In this document: piece after piece, positions 1 through 7,981 of the stretch
How positions within the stretch are numbered: the stretch's first letter is position 1
Layout of the letters: every line of letters begins with the position of its first letter
Origin: Desulfobacteraceae bacterium
Lineage (GTDB): Bacteria; Desulfobacterota; Desulfobacteria; Desulfobacterales; Desulfobacteraceae
NCBI GenBank assembly: GCA_016743945.1
Contig: JADGFI010000015.1
Location: forward strand, 75,485 to 114,944
Reading direction: 5' to 3'
Length of the DNA: 39,460 nt
Made by a program: the position numbers and the translations under genes
The notes under the pieces: generated by a model
Told to the model about the DNA's origin: nothing
The model's input: only the letters and a program-made list of their open reading frames with translations
Database searches by the model: none

Positions 1-1082
1 GCATTGCCAATGCACGAGACCGGCCTGCCATTGAACAATTCATCGGTGCACCCCTGGGAACAGGCCACACAAGGCCTTATCTCTTCTGCCCTGCCCGCTT
101 TCGCCTTGGCCGGCCAGAAGGGATCTGCGATGAGCACCCGGCCCAGATTCACCATGTCTGCCTGGCCGTCGGAAAGAATCTTTTCGGCCTGGGCAGGCGT
201 GGTAATCCGATTGGAGGCCATGACGGGGATGGAAACGGCTTGTCGTATATTCATGGCCAGAAAAGAAAACCCGGACCGCGGCAATTCCATGGGCAATTGG
301 GGAACTTTGGATTCATGCCATCCCCCCGTAACATTAAGCACATCCGCCCCGGCCGTTTCGTAGACCTTGGCAATTTGGGGAGTGAGATCATCACTGGTAG
401 AACCCGGCACAAAATCATTGCCCGCCATTCTCACACCAATGGGATAGGTTGGCCCCACGCGCTCCCGGATCATCTCAATGATCTGTCTTGGAAACCGCAC
501 CCTGTTTTCAAAGCTGCCCCCGTATTCGTCCTGCCTCAGATTTTTCAAAGGAGATAAAAACTGGGTGATCAAATACCCGGCAGATCCGATGATTTCCACC
601 CCTTCAAAACCGGCTTCCTTTGCCCGTTGGGCCGCATCGGCAAAGGCCTTTTGCACCCCCTGGATATCTTCCAAACTCATTTCCCTGGGAGTCGCCTTGG
701 AATATTTTGAAAACACGGCAGACGGCGCCATTGGCGTATCATTGTTAATCAAAAAGGGATGGGTATATGCTCCGCCATGGAAGAGCTGAATCCAAGGGCT
801 GGCCCCCCTGTTTTGTATCATTTTTGTGGCCTTGGCAAAGGACTCAATGGCCTCGTCCCTTGCAAGGGACAGGGGAACAAATCCCGCACCGATAAAATCC
901 ACCCCCACAGGACCTACGGTGACGATACCGGCGCCTCCCAGGGCAATCTCGTCATAAAAGTGATAATATTTATCATTGAGTTTGGTATCATAGGAATATA
1001 ACAGCCCCAGGGAGGGATAGGCAATCCGGTTCCTGATTTCTTGGCTGTTAATGGTAATGGGACTGAACAAATGGGTGTACAT
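1..1082 (-). CDS. NADH:flavin oxidoreductase, FadH/2,4-dienoyl-CoA reductase-like (partial, C-terminus outside window)
   Basis: Reading the minus strand from ATG at 1082 gives about 360 codons with no stop before the window edge. The N-terminus (MYTHLFSPITINSQEIRNRI) is that of the old-yellow-enzyme TIM barrel. The segment GSAGYLITQFLSP carries the Tyr of the FadH/dienoyl-CoA reductase branch, and GGWHESKVPQ matches the FadH GWHE motif with its catalytic His. Near the edge, CVACSQGC followed by SCIGNA is the Cys cluster that binds a 4Fe-4S centre. The full family protein has a further FAD/NAD(P)H domain that would lie off the window. An AAAGGAG ribosome site sits at 1088-1094, just before the start. 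It lies downstream of an acyl-CoA ligase on the same strand, which fits a role in unsaturated acyl-CoA reduction; the actual substrate is inferred. Confidence 0.9.
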   Translation of the reverse strand, partial: MYTHLFSPITINSQEIRNRIAYPSLGLLYSYDTKLNDKYYHFYDEIALGGAGIVTVGPVGVDFIGAGFVPLSLARDEAIESFAKATKMIQNRGASPWIQLFHGGAYTHPFLINNDTPMAPSAVFSKYSKATPREMSLEDIQGVQKAFADAAQRAKEAGFEGVEIIGSAGYLITQFLSPLKNLRQDEYGGSFENRVRFPRQIIEMIRERVGPTYPIGVRMAGNDFVPGSTSDDLTPQIAKVYETAGADVLNVTGGWHESKVPQLPMELPRSGFSFLAMNIRQAVSIPVMASNRITTPAQAEKILSDGQADMVNLGRVLIADPFWPAKAKAGRAEEIRPCVACSQGCTDELFNGRPVSCIGN

Positions 1083-1095
1083 ATCAACTCCTTTG

Positions 1096-1149
1096 GGGCA
1101 TTTGGGTCCTTTAGGGCATTTGGGTCCTTTAGGGCATTTGGGTCTTCTA
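1096..1149 (-). repeat. Three tandem 18-bp repeats between ligase stop and reductase start
   Basis: Three copies of an 18-bp unit (plus strand GGGCATTTGGGTCCTTTA) occupy 1096-1113, 1114-1131 and 1132-1149; the third has two mismatches. The ligase stop codon is inside the last copy. On the minus strand two copies contain an AAAGGA ribosome-site-like string followed a few bases on by ATG CCC and a stop, so the spacer reads as a chain of tiny start-stop units before the real AAAGGAG and ATG of the reductase gene. Confidence 0.9.
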
Positions 1150-2859
1150 AGGCTGGGTCCTCTTGGCAAGTTCCATGGCCCTTAAATCTTTCCTAAGAAC
1201 CTTGCCCACATTTGTTTTGGGTAGTTCCTCAATAAACTCAATCTGGGTGGGAAGCTTGTATTTTGCAAGTTTTCCACCGCAATAAGCGATCATTTCTTCC
1301 GGCGTTGCCCTTTGCCCCGGAGCCAGCACCACAAAGGCCTTGATCTGTTCCCCCCGGATAGGATGGGGGATGCCGATGGCACAGGCTTCCACCACCTTGG
1401 GATGTTCAAACAAAACCTCATCAATATCCCGGGGATAGACATTGTATCCCCCGGAAAGAATCATATCTTTTATCCGATCCACAATAAAAAAATATCCGTC
1501 TTCATCCATGAGGGCGATGTCGCCTGTGTGCAGCCACCCGTCGATAAGGGTGTTCCGGGTTTCTTCGGGCATGTTCCAATACTCCCTCATCACCTGGGGT
1601 CCCTGGATCAACAGCTCTCCGGGTTCACCCACGGGCATATCTTTTTTGGGATCATCCAGATCTGCTATTCTGCAAAGGGTGTCCGGAAGCGGCACCCCAA
1701 TGCTGCCGACCTTTCGCTTTTCCCGGCCAAAGGGATTGACATGGGTTGCAGGGGAAGACTCTGTCATGCCAAAGGCCTCAATGATAATGGACCCTGTTTT
1801 TTTCTCAAATCCCCGGATCACATCCAGGGGAAGGGGAGCGCTTCCTGACACACAGGCTTTGATGGAGCTTAGATCGGCTCGTTCAACGCCTGGATGGTTT
1901 AAGATACCAATAAACATGGTGGGAACCATGGGCGCTATGGTGGGCTTAAATTTTTCCATGGCTTCCAACAAAGGTTCTGGCTGGGGTTTGGGAACCAAAA
2001 TATTGGCCCATCCCTTGGTGATGGCAAAATTCATGGACACGGTGAGTCCCATGACATGGAAAAAGGGCAAAGCCCCGAGGATCACCTCATCTGTGCTGTC
2101 CTTAAATTCCGGGAGCCAGGCTGCGATCTGCTGGGTCTGCTTGCTCAAATTGCCATGGGTGAGGACAGCGCCCTTGGAAACCCCGGTGGTACCGCCTGTA
2201 TACTGATACATGGCAACATCATCAAAGGTGATTGCCCTGGATACAGGTTCAGGAACACAGGCTCCATATTGGCGGATGACCTGTTTCCATTTATACAAAT
2301 CCTTTGCCGGCTTCACCGTGGCTGCCAATTTCTTGCGCTTGGCCACCAGGGGAAATAAAAGATTTTTAGGAAAGGGAAGATAATCGCCTATACAGGTGTA
2401 GACAATGGTTTGAATGCTGGTTTTTGACCGAAGATCAATCATCCGGTTGGCCAGAAGGTCCAGGGTGATCAAATGAGTTGACTTTGAATCGTTAAACTGG
2501 TGAATCAACTCTCTGTCCGCGTACAAGGGGTTGTTCATCACGGCAATGGCCCCGATTTTCATAATAGCGTAAAAAACCACAGGGCAGGGAATCACATTGG
2601 GCAAAAGAATGGCCACGGCATCTCCCTTTTTCACCCCTTTTGCCTGGAGAAAGGCAGCAAACCCATTGGCCATGTCATCAAATTGCCTGAAACTGATCGT
2701 ATATCCCTGGAAAATAAAGGCCGGGTTGTCGGGAATATTTTGACAATGTCTTTCAAGAAACTCATGGAGCAGGGTCGTCTCGAATTCAATAGATTCCGGA
2801 ACTCCCTCATCGTAAACCTTAAGCCAGGGTTTGTCCTCATACCGCAGATTTAGTTTCAC
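1147..2859 (-). CDS. Long-chain acyl-CoA ligase (AMP-forming)
   Basis: This 570-residue protein activates a carboxylic acid, probably a fatty acid, to its CoA thioester through an acyl-adenylate. The P-loop-like motif YTGGTTGVSKGA lies near residue 220, the GMTESSP adenylate motif near 365, the hinge and C-terminal domain motif around YNVYPRDIDEVL, and the catalytic Lys in NVGKVLRKDLR near the end; all key motifs are intact. Length is normal for FadD-type ligases. The start is GTG at 2859, chosen because AAAGGAGA stands a few bases upstream. It is followed by the FadH-like reductase and preceded 53 bp away by a TetR regulator, so the three look like one fatty-acid degradation operon under TetR control. 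Chain-length specificity cannot be read from the sequence. Confidence 0.93.
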   Translation of the reverse strand: MKLNLRYEDKPWLKVYDEGVPESIEFETTLLHEFLERHCQNIPDNPAFIFQGYTISFRQFDDMANGFAAFLQAKGVKKGDAVAILLPNVIPCPVVFYAIMKIGAIAVMNNPLYADRELIHQFNDSKSTHLITLDLLANRMIDLRSKTSIQTIVYTCIGDYLPFPKNLLFPLVAKRKKLAATVKPAKDLYKWKQVIRQYGACVPEPVSRAITFDDVAMYQYTGGTTGVSKGAVLTHGNLSKQTQQIAAWLPEFKDSTDEVILGALPFFHVMGLTVSMNFAITKGWANILVPKPQPEPLLEAMEKFKPTIAPMVPTMFIGILNHPGVERADLSSIKACVSGSAPLPLDVIRGFEKKTGSIIIEAFGMTESSPATHVNPFGREKRKVGSIGVPLPDTLCRIADLDDPKKDMPVGEPGELLIQGPQVMREYWNMPEETRNTLIDGWLHTGDIALMDEDGYFFIVDRIKDMILSGGYNVYPRDIDEVLFEHPKVVEACAIGIPHPIRGEQIKAFVVLAPGQRATPEEMIAYCGGKLAKYKLPTQIEFIEELPKTNVGKVLRKDLRAMELAKRTQP

Positions 2860-2912
2860 AGGTCTCTCCTTTAACGTGGCGTTTAAATTCAGGACGGCCG
2901 TTAGGCCGATGT

Positions 2913-3506
2913 TTACCTGGGGGCTTCAATTCCCTGGATAATGCTGTCAATCATGGGATCCACAAATTCGGTAAGATTTTCCGGCTTCCCGGTCATGACC
3001 CAGTTGGTCACCAGATGTTCAATGGTCCCCAGGATCATGGACCTCACCAGATAGGGGTTCAGGTCATTTCTGAACTCATTGGTTTCAATCCCCTCTTCAA
3101 TGACCTGGGTAATCTGTTTAATACCTTCTTTGATGGCATGGTGACCCTTTGTATCCAAAAATTTTTTATTGTGTTTCAAAAATAACATGAGAACCGCTGC
3201 AAAATCCGGATTCGTCTGGTAGGAATCCATGAAAAGAAAGACAATGGCCCGAAGCTTGTTGGCAGCACCCCGGATCAATTTCAAGTGAAAAGCCATGAGA
3301 TCAAAAAGAGTGTGGCTGGATTCTGAGGGGATGGAAAACAACAGCCCCTCCTTGGTTGAAAAATATTCATAAATTGAGGCTTCAGAAACTTTGGCCGCCT
3401 TGGCGATTTCTGTGATAGTGGCTTCCTGGAAGCCTCTTTGGGCAAATACCTTTGTGGCGGTATTTATAATATTTTTTTTTCTTATTTCTGTTTTGCTTAA
3501 TGTCAT
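2913..3506 (-). CDS. TetR family regulator (fatty-acid type)
   Basis: A 197-residue protein with an N-terminal TetR helix-turn-helix, visible as NIINTATKVFAQRGFQEATI followed by EIAKAAKVSEASIYEYFSTK (residues about 14-53), and a helical C-terminal ligand domain. It resembles the TetR-type FadR regulators that release DNA on binding acyl-CoA. It is the first gene of the minus-strand run TetR, acyl-CoA ligase, FadH-like reductase, which suggests it senses an acyl-CoA and controls that operon. A good sigma-70-type promoter lies 50-75 bp upstream with repeated GTTGAAC elements in and near it, so autoregulation is likely. The ligand is inferred from context. Confidence 0.9.
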   Translation of the reverse strand: MTLSKTEIRKKNIINTATKVFAQRGFQEATITEIAKAAKVSEASIYEYFSTKEGLLFSIPSESSHTLFDLMAFHLKLIRGAANKLRAIVFLFMDSYQTNPDFAAVLMLFLKHNKKFLDTKGHHAIKEGIKQITQVIEEGIETNEFRNDLNPYLVRSMILGTIEHLVTNWVMTGKPENLTEFVDPMIDSIIQGIEAPR

Positions 3507-3552
3507 ATCTGACCTTTTTTAAATGAAATTGATTCCGCTAAAGCGTATATTT

Positions 3553-3581
3553 TTTATAGTGTTGAACTCTAATTTTGTCAA
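3553..3581 (-). promoter_or_regulatory. Sigma-70-type promoter for the TetR/ligase operon
   Basis: On the minus strand TTGACA (3581-3576) is followed after exactly 17 bp by TATAAA (3558-3553), close to the consensus on both boxes. The start of transcription would be near 3546, about 40 bp before the TetR start at 3506. Confidence 0.75.
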
Positions 3582-3616
3582 TAAAAATAATGTTGAACTT
3601 TGTAAGGTTGAACTTT
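3561..3616. promoter_or_regulatory. Three GTTGAACTYT elements, candidate TetR operators
   Basis: GTTGAACTCT at 3561-3570, GTTGAACTTT at 3592-3601 and GTTGAACTTT at 3607-3616 are direct repeats. The first sits inside the -35/-10 spacer of the TetR promoter and the others just upstream of the -35 box. That position suits repression, although TetR operators are usually palindromic, so the assignment is inferred. Confidence 0.5.
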
Positions 3617-3695
3617 ATAGGTGTAGAGATTGCAGATTTTTCTTCGGGTCCGGTTCCCGAATCCGGTCCAGGATCTCGATGACGTTACCCAGAAA

Positions 3696-4346
3696 TCAAC
3701 TTTGATCCGTTTTTTTGGGAGAGGCGAACAGATCTGCCTGGATATAGGGGATAAGCATACCGCGAATCACCCGGGCAACCCGCTTCATATGACTGCGGAT
3801 TTCATCATCATTTCTTCCGGGATATTTTCTAAAGGAGATTAAAATACCGCTCAGGCAGGAAAAAAAAGCATGGGAAAGCATCCGAACATCTCCTGCGTAG
3901 TTCATTTTTTGAAAAATTGTGTCAAAGATAATCAATATCCTACGAGCGGCTTTGTTGAGCCGCTTCGAGGCTTCCGGACTGAGATTGCCGAAAAGAAAAA
4001 AATTAGTGATCATTCGCCAGTGATTCTCATGATCAATATAAAAATCAAGGTAACGATTCATCAGTCGTTCAATATCAATTTCGATTTCTTCTGAAACCAT
4101 GGTTTCCATTTCATCCAGGAGCTGATTGGTTTCCCTGGCCATGGCCTCGACAAAAAGGGTCTCCTGGTTTTCGAAATACGTATAAATGGATGAGGGTGCT
4201 ATTCCTGCCTCACGGGCAATTTCCCTCACACTTGCACGATCATAGGTTTTGGTTCCAAAAATTTTTTGGGCAGCATCAATGATGAGATTCCTGCGAATCT
4301 CTTTTTCTTCTAATTTGAGTTTATTGAGAACCCCTGTTTTCGACAT
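3696..4346 (-). CDS. TetR family regulator, divergent from acyl-CoA ligase
   Basis: A 216-residue regulator whose N-terminal helix-turn-helix reads IIDAAQKIFGTKTYDRASV then EIAREAGIAPSSIYTYFENQ (residues about 22-60). The rest is helical with no recognisable catalytic motif, as expected for a TetR ligand domain. It is transcribed away from the ligase/carboxyltransferase cluster starting at 4563, so it most likely controls that cluster. The start at 4346 has AAAGGGA upstream. Its sequence differs clearly from the TetR protein at 2913-3506, so the two are not a recent duplication. The ligand is unknown and is guessed to be an acyl-CoA. Confidence 0.9.
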   Translation of the reverse strand: MSKTGVLNKLKLEEKEIRRNLIIDAAQKIFGTKTYDRASVREIAREAGIAPSSIYTYFENQETLFVEAMARETNQLLDEMETMVSEEIEIDIERLMNRYLDFYIDHENHWRMITNFFLFGNLSPEASKRLNKAARRILIIFDTIFQKMNYAGDVRMLSHAFFSCLSGILISFRKYPGRNDDEIRSHMKRVARVIRGMLIPYIQADLFASPKKTDQS

Positions 4347-4414
4347 ATACGTCTTATCCCTTTTCTGGCCTGTGCACTTACAGGTCTCTTTTTAATCAAA
4401 CTGCACCTTCAAAA

Positions 4415-4443
4415 AACATAACATTGCCGGTATTTGAAATCAA
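4415..4443 (-). promoter_or_regulatory. Probable promoter of the second TetR gene
   Basis: Minus-strand TTGATT (4443-4438), 17 bp, then TATGTT (4420-4415), a moderate match to sigma-70 boxes. It lies 70 bp before the TetR start. A palindrome GCTTGTCAAGC at 4450-4460 is just upstream. Confidence 0.45.
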
Positions 4444-4488
4444 GGGATAGCTTGTCAAGCGCCCATTGAAGGCATGGAAACATTTAAC

Positions 4489-4522
4489 TTGACACATTGA
4501 ACACTGTTCGTTATGTAGAACA
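4489..4522 (+). promoter_or_regulatory. Promoter/operator region of the ligase-carboxyltransferase cluster
   Basis: TTGACA at 4489-4494 is a perfect -35 box; the -10 box is weak (TATGTA at 4512-4517, 17 bp on). Overlapping it is an odd palindrome GAACACTGTTC (4499-4509), and TGTTC at 4505-4509 pairs again with GAACA at 4518-4522. These inverted repeats are the natural candidates for the operator of the divergent TetR protein. Confidence 0.5.
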
Positions 4523-4562
4523 AGCGGCTCTTTATTTCAATAACAAACAACAAAGGAGCACC

Positions 4563-6230
4563 ATGAAAAAAATTTCAGAACAGCAGTATGACCCCTCCTG
4601 GGGAGCCCGGCCAACACCAGATGTCACCCCCATGACCACCTATGGGATGTTCCGTAAAAGCGCAGCCCTTTATCCCGCGAAAACCGCTCTGATTTTTATG
4701 GACAAGAAAATCTCCTACCGCGACCTTGATGCGATGGTTGAACATTTTGCCGCAGGACTCGCCGCCCTGGGGGTAAAAAAAGGGGATAGAATTGGAGCCT
4801 TATTGCCCAATTGTCCCCAGCAGGTCATTGCATTTCTTGCTGCCAACCGGCTTGGCGCCATTCATGTCCCGGCCAATGTCATGTATGAGGGGGAAGAACT
4901 AAGGCATATTTTCACGGATTCGGGCATGAAAATGCTCATTACCCTGGATCTTTTCTATACCAATGCCCTGGCAGTCATGGAAGGCACTGACATCGAAAAA
5001 ATCATTGTCACGGGAATTGACGATTTCCTTCCCTTCCCGAAATCTGTGTTATACCGCTTAAAGACCCGTTTTGACGGTACAAGGGTGAGGGTGGACTATG
5101 ATAATAGCACCTTTAGATTCAAGGATTTGTTAGCATCCAAGGGCAGCCTGCCTGTTATTGATTTTGATTTTGATGAAACCATGCTGATATTGTACACAGC
5201 CGGCACCACCGGCAAGAGCAAGGGGGTCATGCTCACCCATCGAAATTTTGTCTATAATGCCGCCAACCAGGCAGAAAACTTCAACATGGAAAACAATGAT
5301 GTCAACCTGGTTCTATTTCCCATGTTTCACATATCCGGCTACCTTCTGGCAACCATATGCATGTTCTATGGCGGCGGTACCACCATACTGGAGCCGCGTT
5401 TTGATGCAGCCCGGTACATAAAAATTTTGCACAAATACAAGGTCAGCGTATTTTTTGCACCCCCCACTGTTTATGTCGCTTTTTTCAATCTGCCTGATTT
5501 TGACAAATACAACCTTACAAACCTCAAAATCGGTGGGGCTTCAGGTGCGCCGGTCCCACCGGCTATCCAGGCAAAATGGCAAAAAAAAACAGGGTTGGAG
5601 CTGCTCAATGGCTATGGTCTGACCGAAACCACTGCCGGGGCCATCGTCTCGCTGCCCAACAAATTCAACCATGATGCCATTGGGGTTCCCATGGGAGGGG
5701 CGGTAAAAATCGTGGACGAACAGGGCGCGACCCTTCCCCTTGGCGAGCGCGGCGAAATTCTTTTCAAGGGCTCCCAGGTGGCAAAGGGGTATTGGAACCA
5801 GCCTGAAAAAACCGCCAAAACATTTGCGGACGGGTGGCTGCACACCGGAGACATCGGCACCATGGACGCGGATGGGTTCATCTTTTTTGTGGACCGGCAA
5901 AAGGACCTGATCATTGCCTCGGCCTATAATATTGCACCGGCTGAAGTAGAGGCCCTTCTCATGAAACATGAATCTATTCAGGAAGTTGCCGTAATTGGTG
6001 TTCCGGATGAATACCGGGGGGAAAATGTCAAAGCCTTTGTGGTGCTGGAAGAAGAAGCCAGGGGCAAGGTCACGGAACAAGAAATTATTGCGTATGGCAA
6101 AGCCAGTATGGCCGCCTACAAATATCCGAGACTGGTTGAATTTATCGATATTCTGCCCAAGTCACCCATCCAGAAAGTATTGCGCAAAGAACTTCGGGAT
6201 ATGGAAGCAAATCGTCTGACAGACAAATAA
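4563..6230 (+). CDS. Acyl-CoA ligase (AMP-forming), long-chain type
   Basis: A 555-residue adenylate-forming ligase. Motifs in order: LYTAGTTGKSKGVMLTH (ATP binding), NGYGLTETTAG (adenylate motif), GWLHTGDIG, and PIQKVLRKELRD holding the catalytic Lys, where the residue before Lys is Gln instead of the usual Gly. An in-frame codon exists upstream at 4497, but ATG at 4563 is preferred because AAAGGAG stands at 4552-4558 and the family homology begins after it. It opens a plus-strand run with two carboxyltransferase subunits and another ligase, which suggests activation of an organic acid followed by carboxylation or decarboxylation. The substrate is not identifiable; medium- or long-chain or branched acids are possible. 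Confidence 0.92.
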   Translation: MKKISEQQYDPSWGARPTPDVTPMTTYGMFRKSAALYPAKTALIFMDKKISYRDLDAMVEHFAAGLAALGVKKGDRIGALLPNCPQQVIAFLAANRLGAIHVPANVMYEGEELRHIFTDSGMKMLITLDLFYTNALAVMEGTDIEKIIVTGIDDFLPFPKSVLYRLKTRFDGTRVRVDYDNSTFRFKDLLASKGSLPVIDFDFDETMLILYTAGTTGKSKGVMLTHRNFVYNAANQAENFNMENNDVNLVLFPMFHISGYLLATICMFYGGGTTILEPRFDAARYIKILHKYKVSVFFAPPTVYVAFFNLPDFDKYNLTNLKIGGASGAPVPPAIQAKWQKKTGLELLNGYGLTETTAGAIVSLPNKFNHDAIGVPMGGAVKIVDEQGATLPLGERGEILFKGSQVAKGYWNQPEKTAKTFADGWLHTGDIGTMDADGFIFFVDRQKDLIIASAYNIAPAEVEALLMKHESIQEVAVIGVPDEYRGENVKAFVVLEEEARGKVTEQEIIAYGKASMAAYKYPRLVEFIDILPKSPIQKVLRKELRDMEANRLTDK

Positions 6231-6302
6231 TCAGTGATGACAATGCCGGATAAAAACCCGGTTAATAAAAGAAACAACACGTATCAGGGGAATTTTAAAA
6301 CA

Positions 6303-7847
6303 ATGGCTTTTGAAGAAACACTCACTCACTTATCAGAGAAAAAAAAGGCAGCCCTCCAAATGGGCGGGGCAGCCAAAATAGAAAAACACCATGTCAACGG
6401 TAAATATACGGCCAGGGAAAGAATTGCCATGCTCGTGGACCCTGATTCTTTTCTGGAATTCGGTCTTTTGGCCTGCTCAGATATGCCGGGCATGGAAGAA
6501 AAGACCCCGGCTGACGGCCTGATCTGCGGTTATGGTCTTGTGAACGGGCGCAGGGTGGGCGTGGTTGCCAATGATTTTACGGTCCTGGCCTCGACCAATG
6601 CCCGGATAAATTTAAAAAAAATGCTCCAATTCAAAACCCAGGTCAAAAAAAACCGGGTGCCGTTGATCTGGCTGGGTGAGGCCGGAGGCGCACGGATGCC
6701 GGACTGCCAAGGCTCAAAAAATATCTGTACCCTGGGAGGCGGCGGCACCAACACTCTTTTTGCCGAATACACCCATTTTCGGCAAATACCCTTTGTCATG
6801 GCGGCCATGGGAGAATGTTATGGTGTGCCGGATTTCGAGGCCATGCTGGCCGATTGCGTGATCCAGGTAAAAGGCAGTGTGCTTTCCATATCAGGCCCCA
6901 GAGCGCTGAACCGGGCCATAGGCCAAAACTTTACCGGTGAGGAAATGGGCGGATGGGCGATCCATGACACTATCACCGGCATTGCCGATCGAGTGGCAAA
7001 ACAAGAGGAAGAATGCTTTGATCTGATCAAAGCGTTTTTAAGCTATATGCCCACCCACAATGGGGAACGCCCCCCCCGAAAAACGGTCCCTGAAGGTTCG
7101 GGCAACAATATGGATAAAATTATGGACCTGTTGCCGGAGAAGAGAACCCGGGCCTATGACATGCATCATATCATCAATTGTATGGTGGACAAGGGGCAAC
7201 TCTTTGAGATCAAACCCAATTTCGGCAAAATGCTCATCACCTGTCTGGCAAGAATCGATGGGGAAGTAGTCGGTTTTATTGCCAACAATCCCCTTCACAA
7301 TGTGGGAGCCATGGATACCGATGGCCTTGAAAAACATACAAGTTTCCTGTGTCTGTGCGATTCATTTAATATCCCCATCATTTTCCTCCATGACACCCCC
7401 GGTCACATGGTGGGAAAAGAGGCTGAAGAAAAACGTGTGGGCGCCAAGGTTGTCAACAACCTCCAAGCCCTGTGCCAGGTTACGGTCCCCAAAATAGCCA
7501 TTGTCATCCGCAAATCCTATGGCCAGGCAGCCGTAAACATGTGCGGCCCCGGAGTGGGCCCGGACTATTTTGTATCCTGGCCCACAGGAGAACTCGGTTT
7601 TATGGAACCGACCATTGCCGCAGATGTGGTGTTTGGAAACCTTGCAAAAGAAGAGCGGGGAAAAATGCTCGACCTCATGGTCTCTGATTCATCGGCCTAT
7701 CCTGCTGCCCAGGATTATTTTCTTCAAGATATCATAGATCCCCGGCATACCCGAAAATACCTGACAGATATTTTGTCCATTGTTCGGGATTCAGATGGCA
7801 ATGGTGTTGGTGAACACCATCTGGCGAACTGGCCGACCAAATTCTAA
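6303..7847 (+). CDS. Acyl-CoA carboxylase carboxyltransferase (beta) subunit
   Basis: A 514-residue carboxyltransferase of the crotonase-fold type found in propionyl-, methylcrotonyl- and geranyl-CoA carboxylases. The N-terminal half has WLGEAGGARMP for acyl-CoA binding and SGPRALNRAIGQ; the C-terminal half has IIFLHDTPGHMVG and IRKSYGQAAVNMCGPG, with the closing DIIDPRHTRKYL typical of the family. The start is placed at 6303, where AGGGGAA precedes it; an open frame runs back to 6234 without a ribosome site. The protein needs a biotinylated partner and a biotin carboxylase, neither of which is in the window. It sits 72 bp after the ligase and 134 bp before a second carboxyltransferase. Which CoA ester it uses is unknown. 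Confidence 0.9.
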   Translation: MAFEETLTHLSEKKKAALQMGGAAKIEKHHVNGKYTARERIAMLVDPDSFLEFGLLACSDMPGMEEKTPADGLICGYGLVNGRRVGVVANDFTVLASTNARINLKKMLQFKTQVKKNRVPLIWLGEAGGARMPDCQGSKNICTLGGGGTNTLFAEYTHFRQIPFVMAAMGECYGVPDFEAMLADCVIQVKGSVLSISGPRALNRAIGQNFTGEEMGGWAIHDTITGIADRVAKQEEECFDLIKAFLSYMPTHNGERPPRKTVPEGSGNNMDKIMDLLPEKRTRAYDMHHIINCMVDKGQLFEIKPNFGKMLITCLARIDGEVVGFIANNPLHNVGAMDTDGLEKHTSFLCLCDSFNIPIIFLHDTPGHMVGKEAEEKRVGAKVVNNLQALCQVTVPKIAIVIRKSYGQAAVNMCGPGVGPDYFVSWPTGELGFMEPTIAADVVFGNLAKEERGKMLDLMVSDSSAYPAAQDYFLQDIIDPRHTRKYLTDILSIVRDSDGNGVGEHHLANWPTKF

Positions 7848-7853
7848 CCATGT

Positions 7854-7918
7854 CAGGCATGCCTGTACATTATTTTCGTATTTAATATTTAAGCAAAAAC
7901 CTGAAATTGTTTTTCAGG
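7854..7918. other. Two inverted repeats between the carboxyltransferase genes
   Basis: CAGGCATGCCTG at 7854-7865 is a perfect 12-bp palindrome 7 bp after the stop. CCTGAAA at 7900-7906 and TTTCAGG at 7912-7918 form a second hairpin with a 5-base loop. Neither is followed on the plus strand by a T run, so they are more likely mRNA structures or protein sites than full terminators. Confidence 0.45.
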
Positions 7919-7981
7919 AACACCATTTTTAATAAAATACCAGCGTGAACCTCACAAAGGGATAAAGGGAGATTTGGAAGA

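Noticed and set aside
1442..2206. 254-residue open frame on the plus strand
   Set aside because: Antisense shadow of the acyl-CoA ligase.
3643..3661. TTCGGG/CCCGAA hairpin after the second TetR gene
   Set aside because: No T run follows on either strand, so a terminator call is not supported.
2913..4346. The two TetR genes as a recent duplication
   Set aside because: Their helix-turn-helix parts follow the same family pattern but the sequences differ throughout, so they are independent family members.
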